A stretch of 64,000 nucleotides of DNA from Luteibacter yeojuensis. GTDB lineage: Bacteria > Pseudomonadota > Gammaproteobacteria > Xanthomonadales > Rhodanobacteraceae. Within the stretch, counting starts at the first letter, position 1; every line of letters begins with the position of its first letter. The stretch is taken from positions 182,349 through 246,348 of the forward strand of contig NZ_JZRB01000014.1 in assembly GCF_000964085.1 (NCBI RefSeq), read 5' to 3'. Positions 7,601-16,745 of this stretch are shown in pieces. A model generated the notes under the pieces. That model was given only the letters and a program-made list of their open reading frames with translations, was not told the origin of the DNA and did not search any database. The position numbers were made by a program, and so were the translations under genes.

Positions 7601-10600
7601 GCTACGTGTCGGTGCTGACCAAGCAGGATTCGGGTGTCTACAAATACGAATCCAAGGCGCGCGAGACCACGCTCTCCGAAACCCCGTTGACCATCCCTGC
7701 GGCGGGCCTCGACGTGGCGCTGCCCACGAACAAGCCGGGCAACTTCGCCCTCGTGGTGAAGAACGGCGAGGGCAAGGAAGTGAACCGCGTGGCATGGTCG
7801 GTGGCAGGCGAGGGCAATGTATCGCGCTCGCTCGAGCGCAACGCCGAGCTGCAGCTTTCGTTGTCGAAGAAGGACTACGCCCCGGGCGAGGCGGTGGATA
7901 TCGCCATCCGCGCGCCGTACGCCGGTAGCGGCCTCATCACCATCGAGCGCGACAAGGTGTACGCGCACGCGTGGTTCCACGCCGACACCACCAGTTCGGT
8001 ACAGCACATCACCGTGCCGGCGGATTTCGAAGGCAACGGCTACATCAACGTGCAGTACGTGCGTGATCCGTCCTCCGACGAGATCTTCATGAGCCCGCTG
8101 TCGTTCGGCGTGGTGCCGTTCTCGGTGAACATGGATGCACGCCGCGCGGGCATCACCGTGCAGACGCCGGCACTGGTGAAACCGGGCGACGACCTCACCT
8201 TCCACGTCACCTCGGGCGCGCCGACGCGGGCGGTGGTGTTCGCCGTGGACGAGGGCATCCTGCAGGTGGCGCGCTACAAGCTGGGCGACCCCCTGGAATA
8301 CTTCTTCCGCAAGCGCATGCTCGAGGTCTCCACGTCGCAGATCCTCGACCTCATCATCCCCGACTTCAAGAAGCTCACCGCGCTGGCGGCCCCGGGCGGC
8401 GACGCGGAAGGGGCCATCGGGCGCCAGCTCAATCCGTTCCGCCGCAAGCAGGATAAACCGGTGGCGTTCTGGTCGGGCATCGTCGACGTGGATGGCGCGA
8501 AGGACATCACCTGGAAGGTGCCCGACTACTTCAACGGCAAGCTGCGCGTCATGGCCGTTGCCGTCTCGCCCGAGCGCGTGGGCACGTTCGAAGGCGCCAC
8601 CACGGTGCGCGGCGATTTCGTGCTTTCGCCCAACGTACCGACGACCCTGGCGCCGGGTGACGAGGCCGAAGTGAGCGTGGGCGTCGCCAACAACCTCACG
8701 GGACTCGGCGGCAAGACCGTGCCGGTGTCGGTGGCACTGAAGGTCGGCCCGCAGCTACAGGTGGTCGGCGATGCCACCAAGACCCTGGAGTTGGGCGAGA
8801 TGCGCGAAGGCGCGGCCATCTTCCGCGTCCGCGCCACCGACAAGCTTGGTTCGGGCCACCTCGCGTTCAGCGCGGGCGCCAACGGCAAGACGGCGAAGCA
8901 GGGCGTGGATCTGTCGGTGCGCCCGGCATCGGCCATGCGCACCGAACTGGCCTTTGGCCATGTCGATGCGCACACCCGCGCGGACGTGGCGAACCTGCGC
9001 GACATGCACGATGAGTACGCACGTCGCGACGCGTCGTTCTCCACCGTGCCGGTGGTGCTGGCGCGTGGCCTCGCCGCGTACCTCGTGGACTTTCCGCACT
9101 ACTGCACCGAGCAGGTGATTAGCGCGGCCATGCCTGCGCTCATCCTTGGCAAGCGGCCGGAGTTTGGCGACGTGAAGCCCGCCCGCATGCAGGGCGATGC
9201 GCCGGCACCCGCCGACCCGGTGGCCGCGCTGTTCGATACGCTGCGTGCCCGCCAGAACGGGCAGGGCGGTTTCGGCCTGTGGACGGCGACGCCGGATACC
9301 CACGTGTTCGCCACCGACTACGCCGTGCACTACCTCATCGAGGCGAGCGACCGCGGCGTGGCCGTGCCGCGCGACATGCTCGATGCGGCGAACAAGGCGC
9401 TGCGCCAGCTGGCGCAGGACGATAGCGGCGATAGCCTCACCGAGATGCGCCAGCGGGCGTATGCGATCTACCTGCTGACGCGCCAGGGCGTGGTCACCAC
9501 CAACGACCTCGCCTCGGTGCAGCGCCGCCTGCAGGAGGCGTACGCCACGACCTGGAAGAACGACCTGGCCGCGGCCTGGGTGGCTGCCTCGTACAAGTTG
9601 CTGCACCAGGACAAGGTGGCGAACGAGCTCATGGCGGGCCCGCGCAAGCTGCTGACCCGCAAGCCGGCGGACGAGGCGTACACGTACGCGGACTACTACG
9701 ACACGCCCATCCGCGACGCCACCACGCTGTACCTGCTGGCGAAGCACTTCCCCGAGCTGGCGAAGGACCTGCCGCCGACGATCGTGGAGACGCTCGTGCG
9801 GCCGCTGGGCAAGGGCCACTACAACACCCTGTCGTCGGGCATGGTGATCCTTGCCCTCGATGCCTGGGCGAAGGAGGGCGGCGCGGTCGTCGACAAGTTG
9901 CAGATCGGTTCGGTGGCGAAGGATGGCACGGTGACCCAGGTGGGCCAGCCGCAGGGCGTTGTGCTGGGCGCCCGCTACCCCGCCGCCGCGCAGCGCCTGC
10001 GCTTCGTCAACGACGCCGACCTGACGGCGTGGTACGCGGTGAGCCAGGCCGGCTTCGATCGCGTGCCGTCGACGCAGACACGCAAGGATGGCCTCGAGAT
10101 CACCCGCAGCTATACCGATACCAAGGGCAACGCCATCACCAAGGTGGCCGTGGGCGACGAGGTGGACGTGCACGTGCGCATCCGAGCGACCCGCGCCGAT
10201 GGCGTCGACAACATCGCCATCACCGATCTCTTGCCCGGCGGTTTCGAGCCGGTGCTCGATACCGCGCCGCCGACGTCACCGGATGACCAGGCCGCCGCGC
10301 CGTCGTCGGATGAATCCACGACCGACGCGGACGGTGATGGCACCGAGGCGATGGACGGCAGCGAGGACAGCGAGGGCGGCGACGGCGGCGAGAGCGGCGA
10401 CGATGCGACGCCGGCCTGGCGTTCGCCCATCGGCGACCCGGCATCCACGTGGAAGCCGGAATACGCCGACGTGCGCGAGGACCGCGTGGTGGTGTACGGC
10501 TACGCCTCCACCGACGTGCAGGAGTTCATCTACCGCATCAAGGCCACCAACGCCGGCACCTTCGTGATCCCGCCGGCCCAGGTCGAGTCGCTGTACGACC

Positions 10601-10659
10601 GTGGCACGCAGGCCACCGCGCCGGGCAACGGCAAGCTGGTGGTGGAGTCCAGGCCCTGA
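4621..10659 (+). CDS. Bacterial alpha-2-macroglobulin, membrane-anchored, 2012 residues
   Basis: A periplasmic macroglobulin thought to trap proteases that breach the outer membrane. Residues about 55-76 form a membrane segment (VAGVLALAAAGWFGWHWW) after a hydrophobic N-terminus. There is no lipobox, unlike the lipoprotein E. coli YfhM, which is also shorter (about 1650). An MG2/bait region with GIYRPGDQFHIGL and the A2M domain follow. The thioester motif is CTEQ at 1495-1498 (DFPHYCTEQVISAAMP), so Cys and Gln are kept. An acidic Asp/Ser/Gly-rich linker lies at about 1890-1935 before the C-terminal domain. ATG 4621 is chosen because MDLLRFLAML begins the recognisable protein. pbpC starts one base after the stop; this pair is the known partnership of macroglobulin with cell-wall repair. 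Confidence 0.9.
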   Translation: MDLLRFLAMLPVRLVRGLGWLLAFLLRPIFGNVAWSAPAWVPATGRAARQHPLKFTGTVAGVLALAAAGWFGWHWWENRPRAVEPNRVTFEVRAPAVTDYSGTTAEIHPLVIQFSASAARIEALGKPVTDGIAMDPRLGGQWKWTDDRTLVFTPAADWPVGRKVDIRFDKARVFAPQILLADDHATFETAPFTARVVNGEFYQDPQDPTRKKTIIQLAFNYPVDAAELEKRIALDLRDHDQKHGSELKFSVTYDEHRLNAFVHSMPLQLPRDDGSVGMKLADGVRSSRGGDGTEKAMETSVRVPGLYSLKIDDMQATLVDNARFEPEQVVTMTFGGAVSDTELGKRIHAWVVPKDAKHYGASDISEADLRTFNAIKPEVVPTENDWSETQSFRFHAQPGDRLYVRIDKGMTSFGGYVMPKAYTEMLTVPDYPRLLRFMSEGSLLSLSGDRRVSIVSRNMPGLRVQVGRVLPDQLQHLVSLNNGTFAKPEMYGVSMDDIAERFTKTIPINDEGPGKAHYEGFDLGQYLAAGKRGVFLLKLTGYDPAREKEMRENATKAAREAAQREAGEDADAAAEEAGKRFDQGNGYTPYDWPKDERLVVITDLGVIAKKSADGSQDVFVQGIHGGQPAAGASVSVIAKNGTTLLTQATGADGRAHFASLAGFTQDKEPAMFVVRLGDDLSFLPVRAYDRQLDFSRFDVGGDVNPRSQGRLAGYLFSDRGIYRPGDQFHIGLIVRASSWTRSVTGIPLVAQIVDPRGTTVRQQPVSMDQAGFAELDYTTAETSPTGNWTVNLYIAKDGKPYSQIGDTTVQVKEFQPDRMKVSAKLSSAVTEGWVKPTQLKALVDVQNLFGTPAEGRRVEGSLTLRPAFPSFPSFKDYHFYDIRRAKDGFEEKLADQKSDAKGHAEFALDLSRYADATYQLYFLAKAYEAEGGRSVAAATQGMVSSNDWLVGYRAPDNLDYVSRDAERKVNLVAINPGAKRIDLAGLKQAIVETRYVSVLTKQDSGVYKYESKARETTLSETPLTIPAAGLDVALPTNKPGNFALVVKNGEGKEVNRVAWSVAGEGNVSRSLERNAELQLSLSKKDYAPGEAVDIAIRAPYAGSGLITIERDKVYAHAWFHADTTSSVQHITVPADFEGNGYINVQYVRDPSSDEIFMSPLSFGVVPFSVNMDARRAGITVQTPALVKPGDDLTFHVTSGAPTRAVVFAVDEGILQVARYKLGDPLEYFFRKRMLEVSTSQILDLIIPDFKKLTALAAPGGDAEGAIGRQLNPFRRKQDKPVAFWSGIVDVDGAKDITWKVPDYFNGKLRVMAVAVSPERVGTFEGATTVRGDFVLSPNVPTTLAPGDEAEVSVGVANNLTGLGGKTVPVSVALKVGPQLQVVGDATKTLELGEMREGAAIFRVRATDKLGSGHLAFSAGANGKTAKQGVDLSVRPASAMRTELAFGHVDAHTRADVANLRDMHDEYARRDASFSTVPVVLARGLAAYLVDFPHYCTEQVISAAMPALILGKRPEFGDVKPARMQGDAPAPADPVAALFDTLRARQNGQGGFGLWTATPDTHVFATDYAVHYLIEASDRGVAVPRDMLDAANKALRQLAQDDSGDSLTEMRQRAYAIYLLTRQGVVTTNDLASVQRRLQEAYATTWKNDLAAAWVAASYKLLHQDKVANELMAGPRKLLTRKPADEAYTYADYYDTPIRDATTLYLLAKHFPELAKDLPPTIVETLVRPLGKGHYNTLSSGMVILALDAWAKEGGAVVDKLQIGSVAKDGTVTQVGQPQGVVLGARYPAAAQRLRFVNDADLTAWYAVSQAGFDRVPSTQTRKDGLEITRSYTDTKGNAITKVAVGDEVDVHVRIRATRADGVDNIAITDLLPGGFEPVLDTAPPTSPDDQAAAPSSDESTTDADGDGTEAMDGSEDSEGGDGGESGDDATPAWRSPIGDPASTWKPEYADVREDRVVVYGYASTDVQEFIYRIKATNAGTFVIPPAQVESLYDRGTQATAPGNGKLVVESRP

Positions 10660-10660
10660 C

Positions 10661-13030
10661 GTGAAGCGGTGGTTCGCCCGCGTCCGCTGGCCGCGCTGGC
10701 ACAACGCCCTGGTGGCGTTGTTGCTGGTCGCGGCCGTGCCGGTGGCCGTGCGCCTTTGGCCGCACGAGCCGCTGCGCGCGTGGCTGCCCTCGTCCACGGC
10801 TGTGTATGACGACCACGGCCAGCTGTTGCGGCTTACGCTGGCCAGCGACGACCGCTACCGCCTGTGGGTGCCGCTGGAAGACATCTCCCCCGCGCTGGTC
10901 GATGGCGTGCTGCTGCACGAGGACCGCTGGTTCCGCTGGCACCCCGGCGTCTCGGCCTGGGGCCTGCTACGTGGCGCGTGGGTCACCTATGTACGCCACG
11001 GCAACCCGCAGGGTGGGTCGACGATCACCATGCAGCTGGCCCGCCTGCTGTGGCACCTCGATACCCGCAGCCCGGGGGGCAAGCTCATCCAGGCGGCCCG
11101 CGCGGTGCAGCTCGAGCTGCAGTACTCCAAGCACGACATCCTCGAGGCCTACCTCAACGCGGCGCCCTATGGCCGCAACGTGGAAGGCGTGGGCGCGGCC
11201 AGCCTCGCGTACTTCGGCAAGCCGCCATCGCGCCTGAGCCTGCCGGAAGCACTGACACTGGCGGTGATACCGCAGGAGCCCGCGCGCGGCGTGCCCGGCA
11301 ACGCCAACGGCACCGGGGTCATCGACACGGCCCTGAAAGCCTCGCGCGGCCGCCTCTACGCGCGCTGGGTGGGCAGGCACCCGGGCGACGCGGCGCAACG
11401 GCCGCTGTTCGACTTGCCGTTGCGGCTGCGCCCGCTCTCGCGCCTGCCCTTCGAGGCGCCGCATTTCGTCGAACAGGTGCTGGCCGCGCGCCGCCTCGAT
11501 GGCGACGACGAGATGCGCGTGAAAACCACGCTCGACCTGGGCCTGCAGCACAGCCTCGAGCGCCAGGTGAAGCAATACATCGCGCATGCCGGCGAGCGTG
11601 GCATCCGCAACGCCGCCGCCCTGCTCATCGATACGCGCGACATGGGGGTCAAGGCGATGGTGGGCTCGGCCGATTACTTCGACCCGTCGATCTTCGGCCA
11701 GGTGAACGGCACGCAGGCGAAGCGCTCGCCGGGTTCCACGCTGAAGCCCTTCATCTACGCGCTGGGCTTCGACCAGGGCATCCTGCACCCCGAGACCGTG
11801 CTGCGCGACGTGCCCTCGGCCTTTGGCCCGTACACGCCGGAGAACTTCGACGGCCGGTTCCTCGGGCCCGTGACGGCGACGCAGGCGCTGGTACGCAGCC
11901 GCAACATCCCCGCGGTGCAAGTGGCGGCGAAACTCGGCAACCCCAACCTTTACCAGTTCCTGCGCGACGCGGGCGTCTCGCGCATGCAGACCGAGCAGCA
12001 CTACGGCCTTGCGCTGGTGCTCGGTGGTGGCGAAGTGACGATGCAGGAGCTGGGCGGCCTCTACGCGATGCTCGCCAACCGCGGCGAACTCCGCCCCCTG
12101 CGCATGCTCGCGGCGCAACCCCAGGCAAAGGGCACGCGCCTGCTCAGCGACGAAGCCAGCTTCATGGTCATGGATATGCTGCGGCAGAACCCGCGGCCCG
12201 ACGATGCCGTGGCGGCGCAGCCGTCGCGCCTGCCCATCTACTGGAAGACCGGCACGTCGTGGGGGTTCCGCGACGCGTGGACGGCAGGTGCCTTCGGGCC
12301 GTACGTGCTGGTGGTGTGGATCGGCAACTTCGACAGCACCGGCAACCCCGCCTTCATCGGCGTGGATGCGGCCGCGCCGCTGTTCTTCCGCATCGCCGAC
12401 GCGCTGAAGGCCGAGCGCCCCGGCCTTGCCGAGCCTATCCGGCGCAACCCGGCCAACCTGCGCCGCGTGCCGATCTGCCTGGCCAGCGGCGACCTGCCCA
12501 ACGCGTGGTGCCCGCAGGTGGGCAGCACCTGGTTCATCCCCGGCAAGTCGCCGATCAGGGTCAGCACGGTGCACCGCCCTGTCGTCGTCGACAACCGCAG
12601 CGGCAAGCCCGCGTGCCCGCCCTATGACCCGGAAGCGACGCACACCGAGGTCTACGAGTACTGGCCCTCGGACCTGGCCCGCGTCTTCGCCCAGGCCGGC
12701 ATGCCACGGCGCACGCCGCCCCCGCTTCCCGATTGCCAGGGGGGCGGCCAGCCGCCGGGCGACCCACCGCGCATCACGTCGCCACTGAAGGGCAGCACCT
12801 ACCAGCTGCGCGTATCGCGCATCGGCTCGGAAAAAATCGGCTTCACCGCCACCACCGATGCCAGCGCCCGCAAGCTCTACTGGTTCGTCGACGATGCGTA
12901 CATCGGCAGCGTGCCGGCGGGGCACATCCTCATGTGGGTGCCCGAACGCACCGGCCGTTTCCTCGTCCGCGTGGTGGACGACCGCGGCGCCACCGATAGC
13001 CGGGAACTGGGCATCGGCGCGGTGCAGTAA
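10661..13030 (+). CDS. pbpC: Penicillin-binding protein 1C
   Basis: A bifunctional peptidoglycan synthase of 789 residues. It has a short cytoplasmic tail and one membrane helix (about 14-33). The GT51 transglycosylase domain follows, with catalytic EDRWF (87-91) and QGGSTITMQ (117-125). The transpeptidase domain has active-site serine S359 in STLK, an SRN motif near 413 and KTGTS at 529-533. The last 90 or so residues match the BiPBP C-terminal domain of PBP1C. The start is GTG 10661, one base after the macroglobulin stop, consistent with translational coupling. PBP1C is the usual neighbour of bacterial alpha-2-macroglobulin and is proposed to repair the wall while the macroglobulin disarms invading proteases. 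Confidence 0.93.
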   Translation: MKRWFARVRWPRWHNALVALLLVAAVPVAVRLWPHEPLRAWLPSSTAVYDDHGQLLRLTLASDDRYRLWVPLEDISPALVDGVLLHEDRWFRWHPGVSAWGLLRGAWVTYVRHGNPQGGSTITMQLARLLWHLDTRSPGGKLIQAARAVQLELQYSKHDILEAYLNAAPYGRNVEGVGAASLAYFGKPPSRLSLPEALTLAVIPQEPARGVPGNANGTGVIDTALKASRGRLYARWVGRHPGDAAQRPLFDLPLRLRPLSRLPFEAPHFVEQVLAARRLDGDDEMRVKTTLDLGLQHSLERQVKQYIAHAGERGIRNAAALLIDTRDMGVKAMVGSADYFDPSIFGQVNGTQAKRSPGSTLKPFIYALGFDQGILHPETVLRDVPSAFGPYTPENFDGRFLGPVTATQALVRSRNIPAVQVAAKLGNPNLYQFLRDAGVSRMQTEQHYGLALVLGGGEVTMQELGGLYAMLANRGELRPLRMLAAQPQAKGTRLLSDEASFMVMDMLRQNPRPDDAVAAQPSRLPIYWKTGTSWGFRDAWTAGAFGPYVLVVWIGNFDSTGNPAFIGVDAAAPLFFRIADALKAERPGLAEPIRRNPANLRRVPICLASGDLPNAWCPQVGSTWFIPGKSPIRVSTVHRPVVVDNRSGKPACPPYDPEATHTEVYEYWPSDLARVFAQAGMPRRTPPPLPDCQGGGQPPGDPPRITSPLKGSTYQLRVSRIGSEKIGFTATTDASARKLYWFVDDAYIGSVPAGHILMWVPERTGRFLVRVVDDRGATDSRELGIGAVQ

Positions 13031-13122
13031 GAACCTGTGGGTAATTTCGGCACGCACCGTTCAGATGCACCGCCGCGTCGTCGATAAAGGGCGCGACAAG
13101 GCTACACACCGGAGCAGGCCCC

Positions 13123-14445
13123 ATGCCTTCCAGGATCACCACCCGCCTCCGTGCCCTCCTGGGCATGGAGTGCTCGGATGTGCGCGGCAAGATGGACGCG
13201 CTCAATCGCACGCAGGCCGTCATCGAGTTCGCGCTCGACGGCACCATCCTTTCCGCCAACCAGAACTTCCTGGACACCACCGGCTACGCGTTGCGCGACA
13301 TCGTCGGGAGGCACCACCGCCTGTTCATGGACCCGGCCGAAGCCGCCACGCCCGGCTACGCGGCATTCTGGCAGCGCCTCGGGGCCGGCGAGCCCGACGT
13401 GGGCCTGTACCGCCGGCTCGGCGCGGGTGGCCGCGAGATCTGGATCCAGGCCAGCTACAACCCCGTGCTCGATCGCCGCGGCCGCCCGGTGCGCGTGGTG
13501 AAGTTCGCCACCGATGTCACCGCGCAACGCCTGCGCGCCGCCGACATGGAGGGCCGCCTCGCCGCCATCGACAAGGCACAGGCCGTGATCAGCTTCACGC
13601 TCGATGGCCACGTGCTCGAGGCCAACGACAATTTCCTCGCCACCATGGGCTATGCGCGCAAGGAGGTGATCGGCCAGCACCACCGCATGTTCGTCGACCG
13701 CACCGAGCGCGAAGGCGCCGAGTACCACGCATTCTGGGAGAAACTGGGCCGTGGCGAGTACGACTCCGGCCTGTACCACCGCGTGGACCGCCATGGCCGC
13801 GAAGTGTGGATCCAGGGCAGCTACAACCCCATCTTCGACATGGCGGGCCGCCCCTTCAAGGTGGTGAAGTACGCCACCGACGTCACCTGCCAGACACGCG
13901 CCGCGCGCACGCTGCACGCCTCGCTGTCCGAGCTGGCCGATACCGTGCCGGCCATCGCCGAGCAAGCCCGTGCCACCAACGCGCTGGCCTGCCAGGCCAG
14001 CCGCTCGGCCGCCGATGGCGGCGCCATGGTCGATGCCGTCATCGCCACCATGGGCGCCATCCAGGATGGCGCGCGCGATATCGCCGAGATCGTCAGCCTC
14101 ATCGACTCCATCGCCTTCCAGACCAACATCCTCGCGCTCAACGCCTCCATCGAGGCGGCACGCTCGGGCGTGCATGGCAAGGGCTTCGCGGTGGTGGCAC
14201 AGGAGGTGCGCATGTTGTCGCAGCGCAGCGCGGATTCCGCGAAGGATATCCGCCACCTCATCGAGAACACGATGGAGCGCGTCCGCGAGGGCAGCGAGCG
14301 CAGCGGCGAAGCGGGCGAAGCCATGCGCACCATCCTCGGCTCGGTCACCACGCTGCTCGACCGGGTCTCCGACGTGGCCCAGGCCACCAACACACAGGCC
14401 GGCGGCATCGATTCCGTCCGCCGCGCGGTGGCCGAACTGGCGTAA
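13123..14445 (+). CDS. Soluble methyl-accepting chemotaxis protein with two PAS domains
   Basis: A 440-residue chemoreceptor without membrane helices. Two PAS domains (about 25-135 and 147-258) are near copies: both contain AVI-F-LDG, HHR-F-D and a REIWIQ/REVWIQ-SYNP motif, so they arose by duplication. The signalling hairpin (about 270-440) carries the conserved tip [22 protein letters not shown] in near-standard form ([17 protein letters not shown]) followed by [15 protein letters not shown]. Repeated PAS domains often bind heme or flavin and sense oxygen or redox state; the ligand here is not determinable. A GGAG site lies before the ATG. No CheA/CheW genes are in the window. Confidence 0.9.
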   Translation: MPSRITTRLRALLGMECSDVRGKMDALNRTQAVIEFALDGTILSANQNFLDTTGYALRDIVGRHHRLFMDPAEAATPGYAAFWQRLGAGEPDVGLYRRLGAGGREIWIQASYNPVLDRRGRPVRVVKFATDVTAQRLRAADMEGRLAAIDKAQAVISFTLDGHVLEANDNFLATMGYARKEVIGQHHRMFVDRTEREGAEYHAFWEKLGRGEYDSGLYHRVDRHGREVWIQGSYNPIFDMAGRPFKVVKYATDVTCQTRAARTLHASLSELADTVPAIAEQARATNALACQASRSAADGGAMVDAVIATMGAIQDGARDIAEIVSLIDSIAFQTNILALNASIEAARSGVHGKGFAVVAQEVRMLSQRSADSAKDIRHLIENTMERVREGSERSGEAGEAMRTILGSVTTLLDRVSDVAQATNTQAGGIDSVRRAVAELA

Positions 14446-14491
14446 CGCGGCCGGTGTATCGTGGGCCCTCCTTGCCCGGAGGGTCCCGCCC

Positions 14492-14914
14492 ATGCCCAGC
14501 ACCATCATCCCTGGCCTGCGCTACCGCGACGCGCACGCGGCCATCCGCTTCCTTTGCGATGCCTTCGGCTTCAGCGAACACGCGGTGCATACCGACGAAA
14601 CCAACCCCACCATCGTGCTGCACGCCCAGCTCACCTACGGCGGCGGCATGGTCATGCTCGGCTCCGTGCGCCAGGAGGCCGGCTTCGCCGACCACATCGT
14701 GCAGCCGGACCAGGTGGGCGGGCGCGAAACGCAATGCCCCTACGTGGTGGTGGACGACCTGAAGGCCCATTACGCCAACGCCAGGGCGCACGGCGCCACC
14801 ATCATCGACGAGTACGAGGAAAAGCCTTATGGCGGCGCGGGGTACTCCGCGCGCGACCTGGAGGGGCGCCTGTGGTACTTCGGCAGTTACGACCCCTGGG
14901 CGAAAGCCGATTAG
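14492..14914 (+). CDS. VOC family glyoxalase/bleomycin-resistance-like protein
   Basis: A 140-residue protein starting MPSTIIPGLRYRDAHAAI. It has the paired beta-alpha-beta-beta-beta units of the VOC superfamily: YRDAHAAIRFLCDAFGF, then CPYVVVDDLKAHYANARAHGA and GYSARDLEGRLWYFGSY. The last segment is the usual metal-site strand. The substrate is unknown. The start is the only ATG that fits the family N-terminus. The gene overlaps the convergent HTH-GAF gene by four bases. Confidence 0.82.
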   Translation: MPSTIIPGLRYRDAHAAIRFLCDAFGFSEHAVHTDETNPTIVLHAQLTYGGGMVMLGSVRQEAGFADHIVQPDQVGGRETQCPYVVVDDLKAHYANARAHGATIIDEYEEKPYGGAGYSARDLEGRLWYFGSYDPWAKAD

Positions 14915-15801
14915 GCCCAGCGACGCCCGTGCTCGGCCATGTAGAGGCGGATCTCATCCTCGGCGATCGTGGCCAGGGCGCGCAGGCCCTCTTTCTGCGT
15001 GGCATCGAGCTGGCGCGGTTCGCTGTCGATGACGCACAACGTGCCGAGGGCGAGGCCATCGGGGCTGCGTAGCGGGCAGCCCGCGTAGAACACGATGTGG
15101 TCGTGGCCCGTCACCAGCGGGTTATCGCGGAAGCGATCGTCCTTGCGCGCATCCTCGACGAGGAGGATATCGTCGTCGAGGATGGCATGGCCGCAGAACG
15201 CCCACTCGCGCGGCGTCTCGGTCAGCCGCGTGCCGCGGTGCGATTTGAAGAACTGGCGGCGCGAGGTAAGCAGCGTGATCAGCGACACCGGCGTGCCCGC
15301 GATAAGCGCCGCCAGCCACGTGATGCGGTCGAACGTCGGCTCGGGCGGCGTATCGAGCAGGCCGGTGCGGCCCACGGCACGCAGGCGCGCTGGCTCGTCA
15401 TCCGGCACCGGGTAGTTCGGCGAGCGTTCGGCGCGAAGTTCCGGCGACATGGCCGCGACCGGGTCGGCCGCCAGCGCCGTGCGCTCCTCCAGCAGGGCCA
15501 GGACCGCGCTGCGGCGCATGCGGCGGTGGCCACCGGGTGTTTTCCACGATGCCAGGGCGCCGCTTTCGATCCACTTCTGGGCCGTGCTGACAGAGATGCC
15601 CAGCAGGCGCGCGGCGTCGCGGGTCGTCAGGGTGGGGTCATCGATATGGCTGGTGGCGTTCGGCTGGGTCAAGGCGGTGTACAAGCTGATTGGAAAGTAA
15701 ACGCAAGCAAATAGCAGTTCGACGCTACCACAGCAGAGGTCGCGATTTCCTTGGCCGTCCTTATGCTTTTCGGTGCCCAGCCACCAATCTTTATAGGCCA
15801 T
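14911..15801 (-). CDS. Excisionase/MerR-type HTH fused to a GAF domain
   Basis: A protein of up to 296 residues. A small winged HTH (about 57-100: LTTRDAARLLGISVSTAQKWIESGAL, KTPGGHRRMRRSAV) is joined to a GAF domain (about 140-290: RTGLLDTPPEPTFDRITWLAA, then LITLLTSRRQFFKSHRG, WAFCGHAI and FYAGCPLRSPDGLALGTLCVID). The GAF part belongs to the type common in signalling enzymes and may bind a small ligand; here the output would be DNA binding. The first 50 residues have no family character. The true start may be a non-ATG codon such as the TTG preceding TQPNATSH, near 15673. The region ahead is shared with the divergent dehydrogenase gene. Confidence 0.75.
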   Translation of the reverse strand: MAYKDWWLGTEKHKDGQGNRDLCCGSVELLFACVYFPISLYTALTQPNATSHIDDPTLTTRDAARLLGISVSTAQKWIESGALASWKTPGGHRRMRRSAVLALLEERTALAADPVAAMSPELRAERSPNYPVPDDEPARLRAVGRTGLLDTPPEPTFDRITWLAALIAGTPVSLITLLTSRRQFFKSHRGTRLTETPREWAFCGHAILDDDILLVEDARKDDRFRDNPLVTGHDHIVFYAGCPLRSPDGLALGTLCVIDSEPRQLDATQKEGLRALATIAEDEIRLYMAEHGRRWA

Positions 15802-15877
15802 CGGTCACGGTAACGCGCCGCGGGCACCGGCTCTGGTATATGGACGGCTGTTCATCCAAAGCCTTTGGAGCCTGCCC

Positions 15878-16642
15878 ATGACCTCATTCGCCACCTATCC
15901 CAGCCTTGTCGACCGCACGGTGATCGTCACTGGCGGCGCCAGTGGTATTGGGGAAGCGTTCGTCACCCATTTCGCCGAACAGGGCGCGAAAGTGGGGTTT
16001 TTCGACATCAACCAGGACGCGGGGCAGGCGCTGGTCGCCCGGCTGGACGCCGCACGGCACCGCCCGGTGTTCGTCCCCTGCGACCTCACCGACATCGATG
16101 CCCTGCGCGGTGCCATCGACCAGGTGCGCGGCGCGCTGGGCCCGGTGGGGGTGCTGGTGAACAATGCCGCCAACGATGCCCGGCACGCGTTCGAGGAGAC
16201 CACGCCCGAGGCATTCAACCAGAGCCTGGCCACCAATTTGCGCCACCAGTACTTCGCGACCCAAGCCATTTTGCCGGATATGCGCAGCTTGGGCGGCGGC
16301 TCCGTCATCTGCATGGGGTCCACGGGCTGGATGATCCGCAACGCTGGCTACCCGATGTACGCCACCGCGAAGGCCGCCATCCAGGGCTTCGTCTATGGCA
16401 TGGCCCGGGAACTGGGCCGCGACCGCATCCGCATCAACTGCCTCGTCCCCGGCTGGGTCATCACCGAAAAGCAGCGCGAACTGTGGCTCGACGAGGAGGG
16501 CGAGGCCGAGATCGAACGCGTGCAGTGCATGCCGGGCCACCTCATGCCGGAGGATCTTGCGCGCGCCGCCCTGTTCCTTGCGGCGGATGACAGCCGCATG
16601 TGCACGGGCCAGAACTGGCTCGTCGACGGCGGCTGGGCCTGA
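15878..16642 (+). CDS. xylB: XylB-like D-xylose 1-dehydrogenase (SDR family)
   Basis: A 254-residue short-chain dehydrogenase. It has the NAD-binding TGGASGIG motif near residue 18, an NNAAND segment, catalytic Ser in MGSTGW, and Tyr/Lys in YATAK. The N-terminal TYPSL, NLRHQYFATQAI, the VPGWVITEKQRELW segment and the C-terminal DDSRMCTGQNWLVDGGW closely match Caulobacter XylB as I remember it. That enzyme oxidises D-xylose to xylonolactone with NAD+ in the Weimberg pathway. A related aldose (arabinose or galactose) could be the substrate. A GalP-like sugar porter follows after 103 bases, supporting a sugar-oxidation role. No lactonase, dehydratase or regulator is adjacent. Confidence 0.78.
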   Translation: MTSFATYPSLVDRTVIVTGGASGIGEAFVTHFAEQGAKVGFFDINQDAGQALVARLDAARHRPVFVPCDLTDIDALRGAIDQVRGALGPVGVLVNNAANDARHAFEETTPEAFNQSLATNLRHQYFATQAILPDMRSLGGGSVICMGSTGWMIRNAGYPMYATAKAAIQGFVYGMARELGRDRIRINCLVPGWVITEKQRELWLDEEGEAEIERVQCMPGHLMPEDLARAALFLAADDSRMCTGQNWLVDGGWA

Positions 16643-16745
16643 ATCGCAGCCGCGCGCATCACGGGCAAGGCACGCGGCATGGACAACTTGAATACATAAC
16701 GCGGCATCCAATGCCGGGGTCCCTCTGCTTTGCAGGAATACCCCC

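Noticed and set aside
4429..8205. Open frame of 1258 codons antisense to the macroglobulin gene
   Set aside because: It mirrors a strongly coding frame in GC-rich DNA, is rich in Arg, His, Gly and Val, and shows no domain. Similar antisense frames lie opposite pbpC (10967-13057), galP (16659-18455), trbE (24840-26795), cyoB (41200-42594) and the LTA-synthase-like gene (53740-55764).
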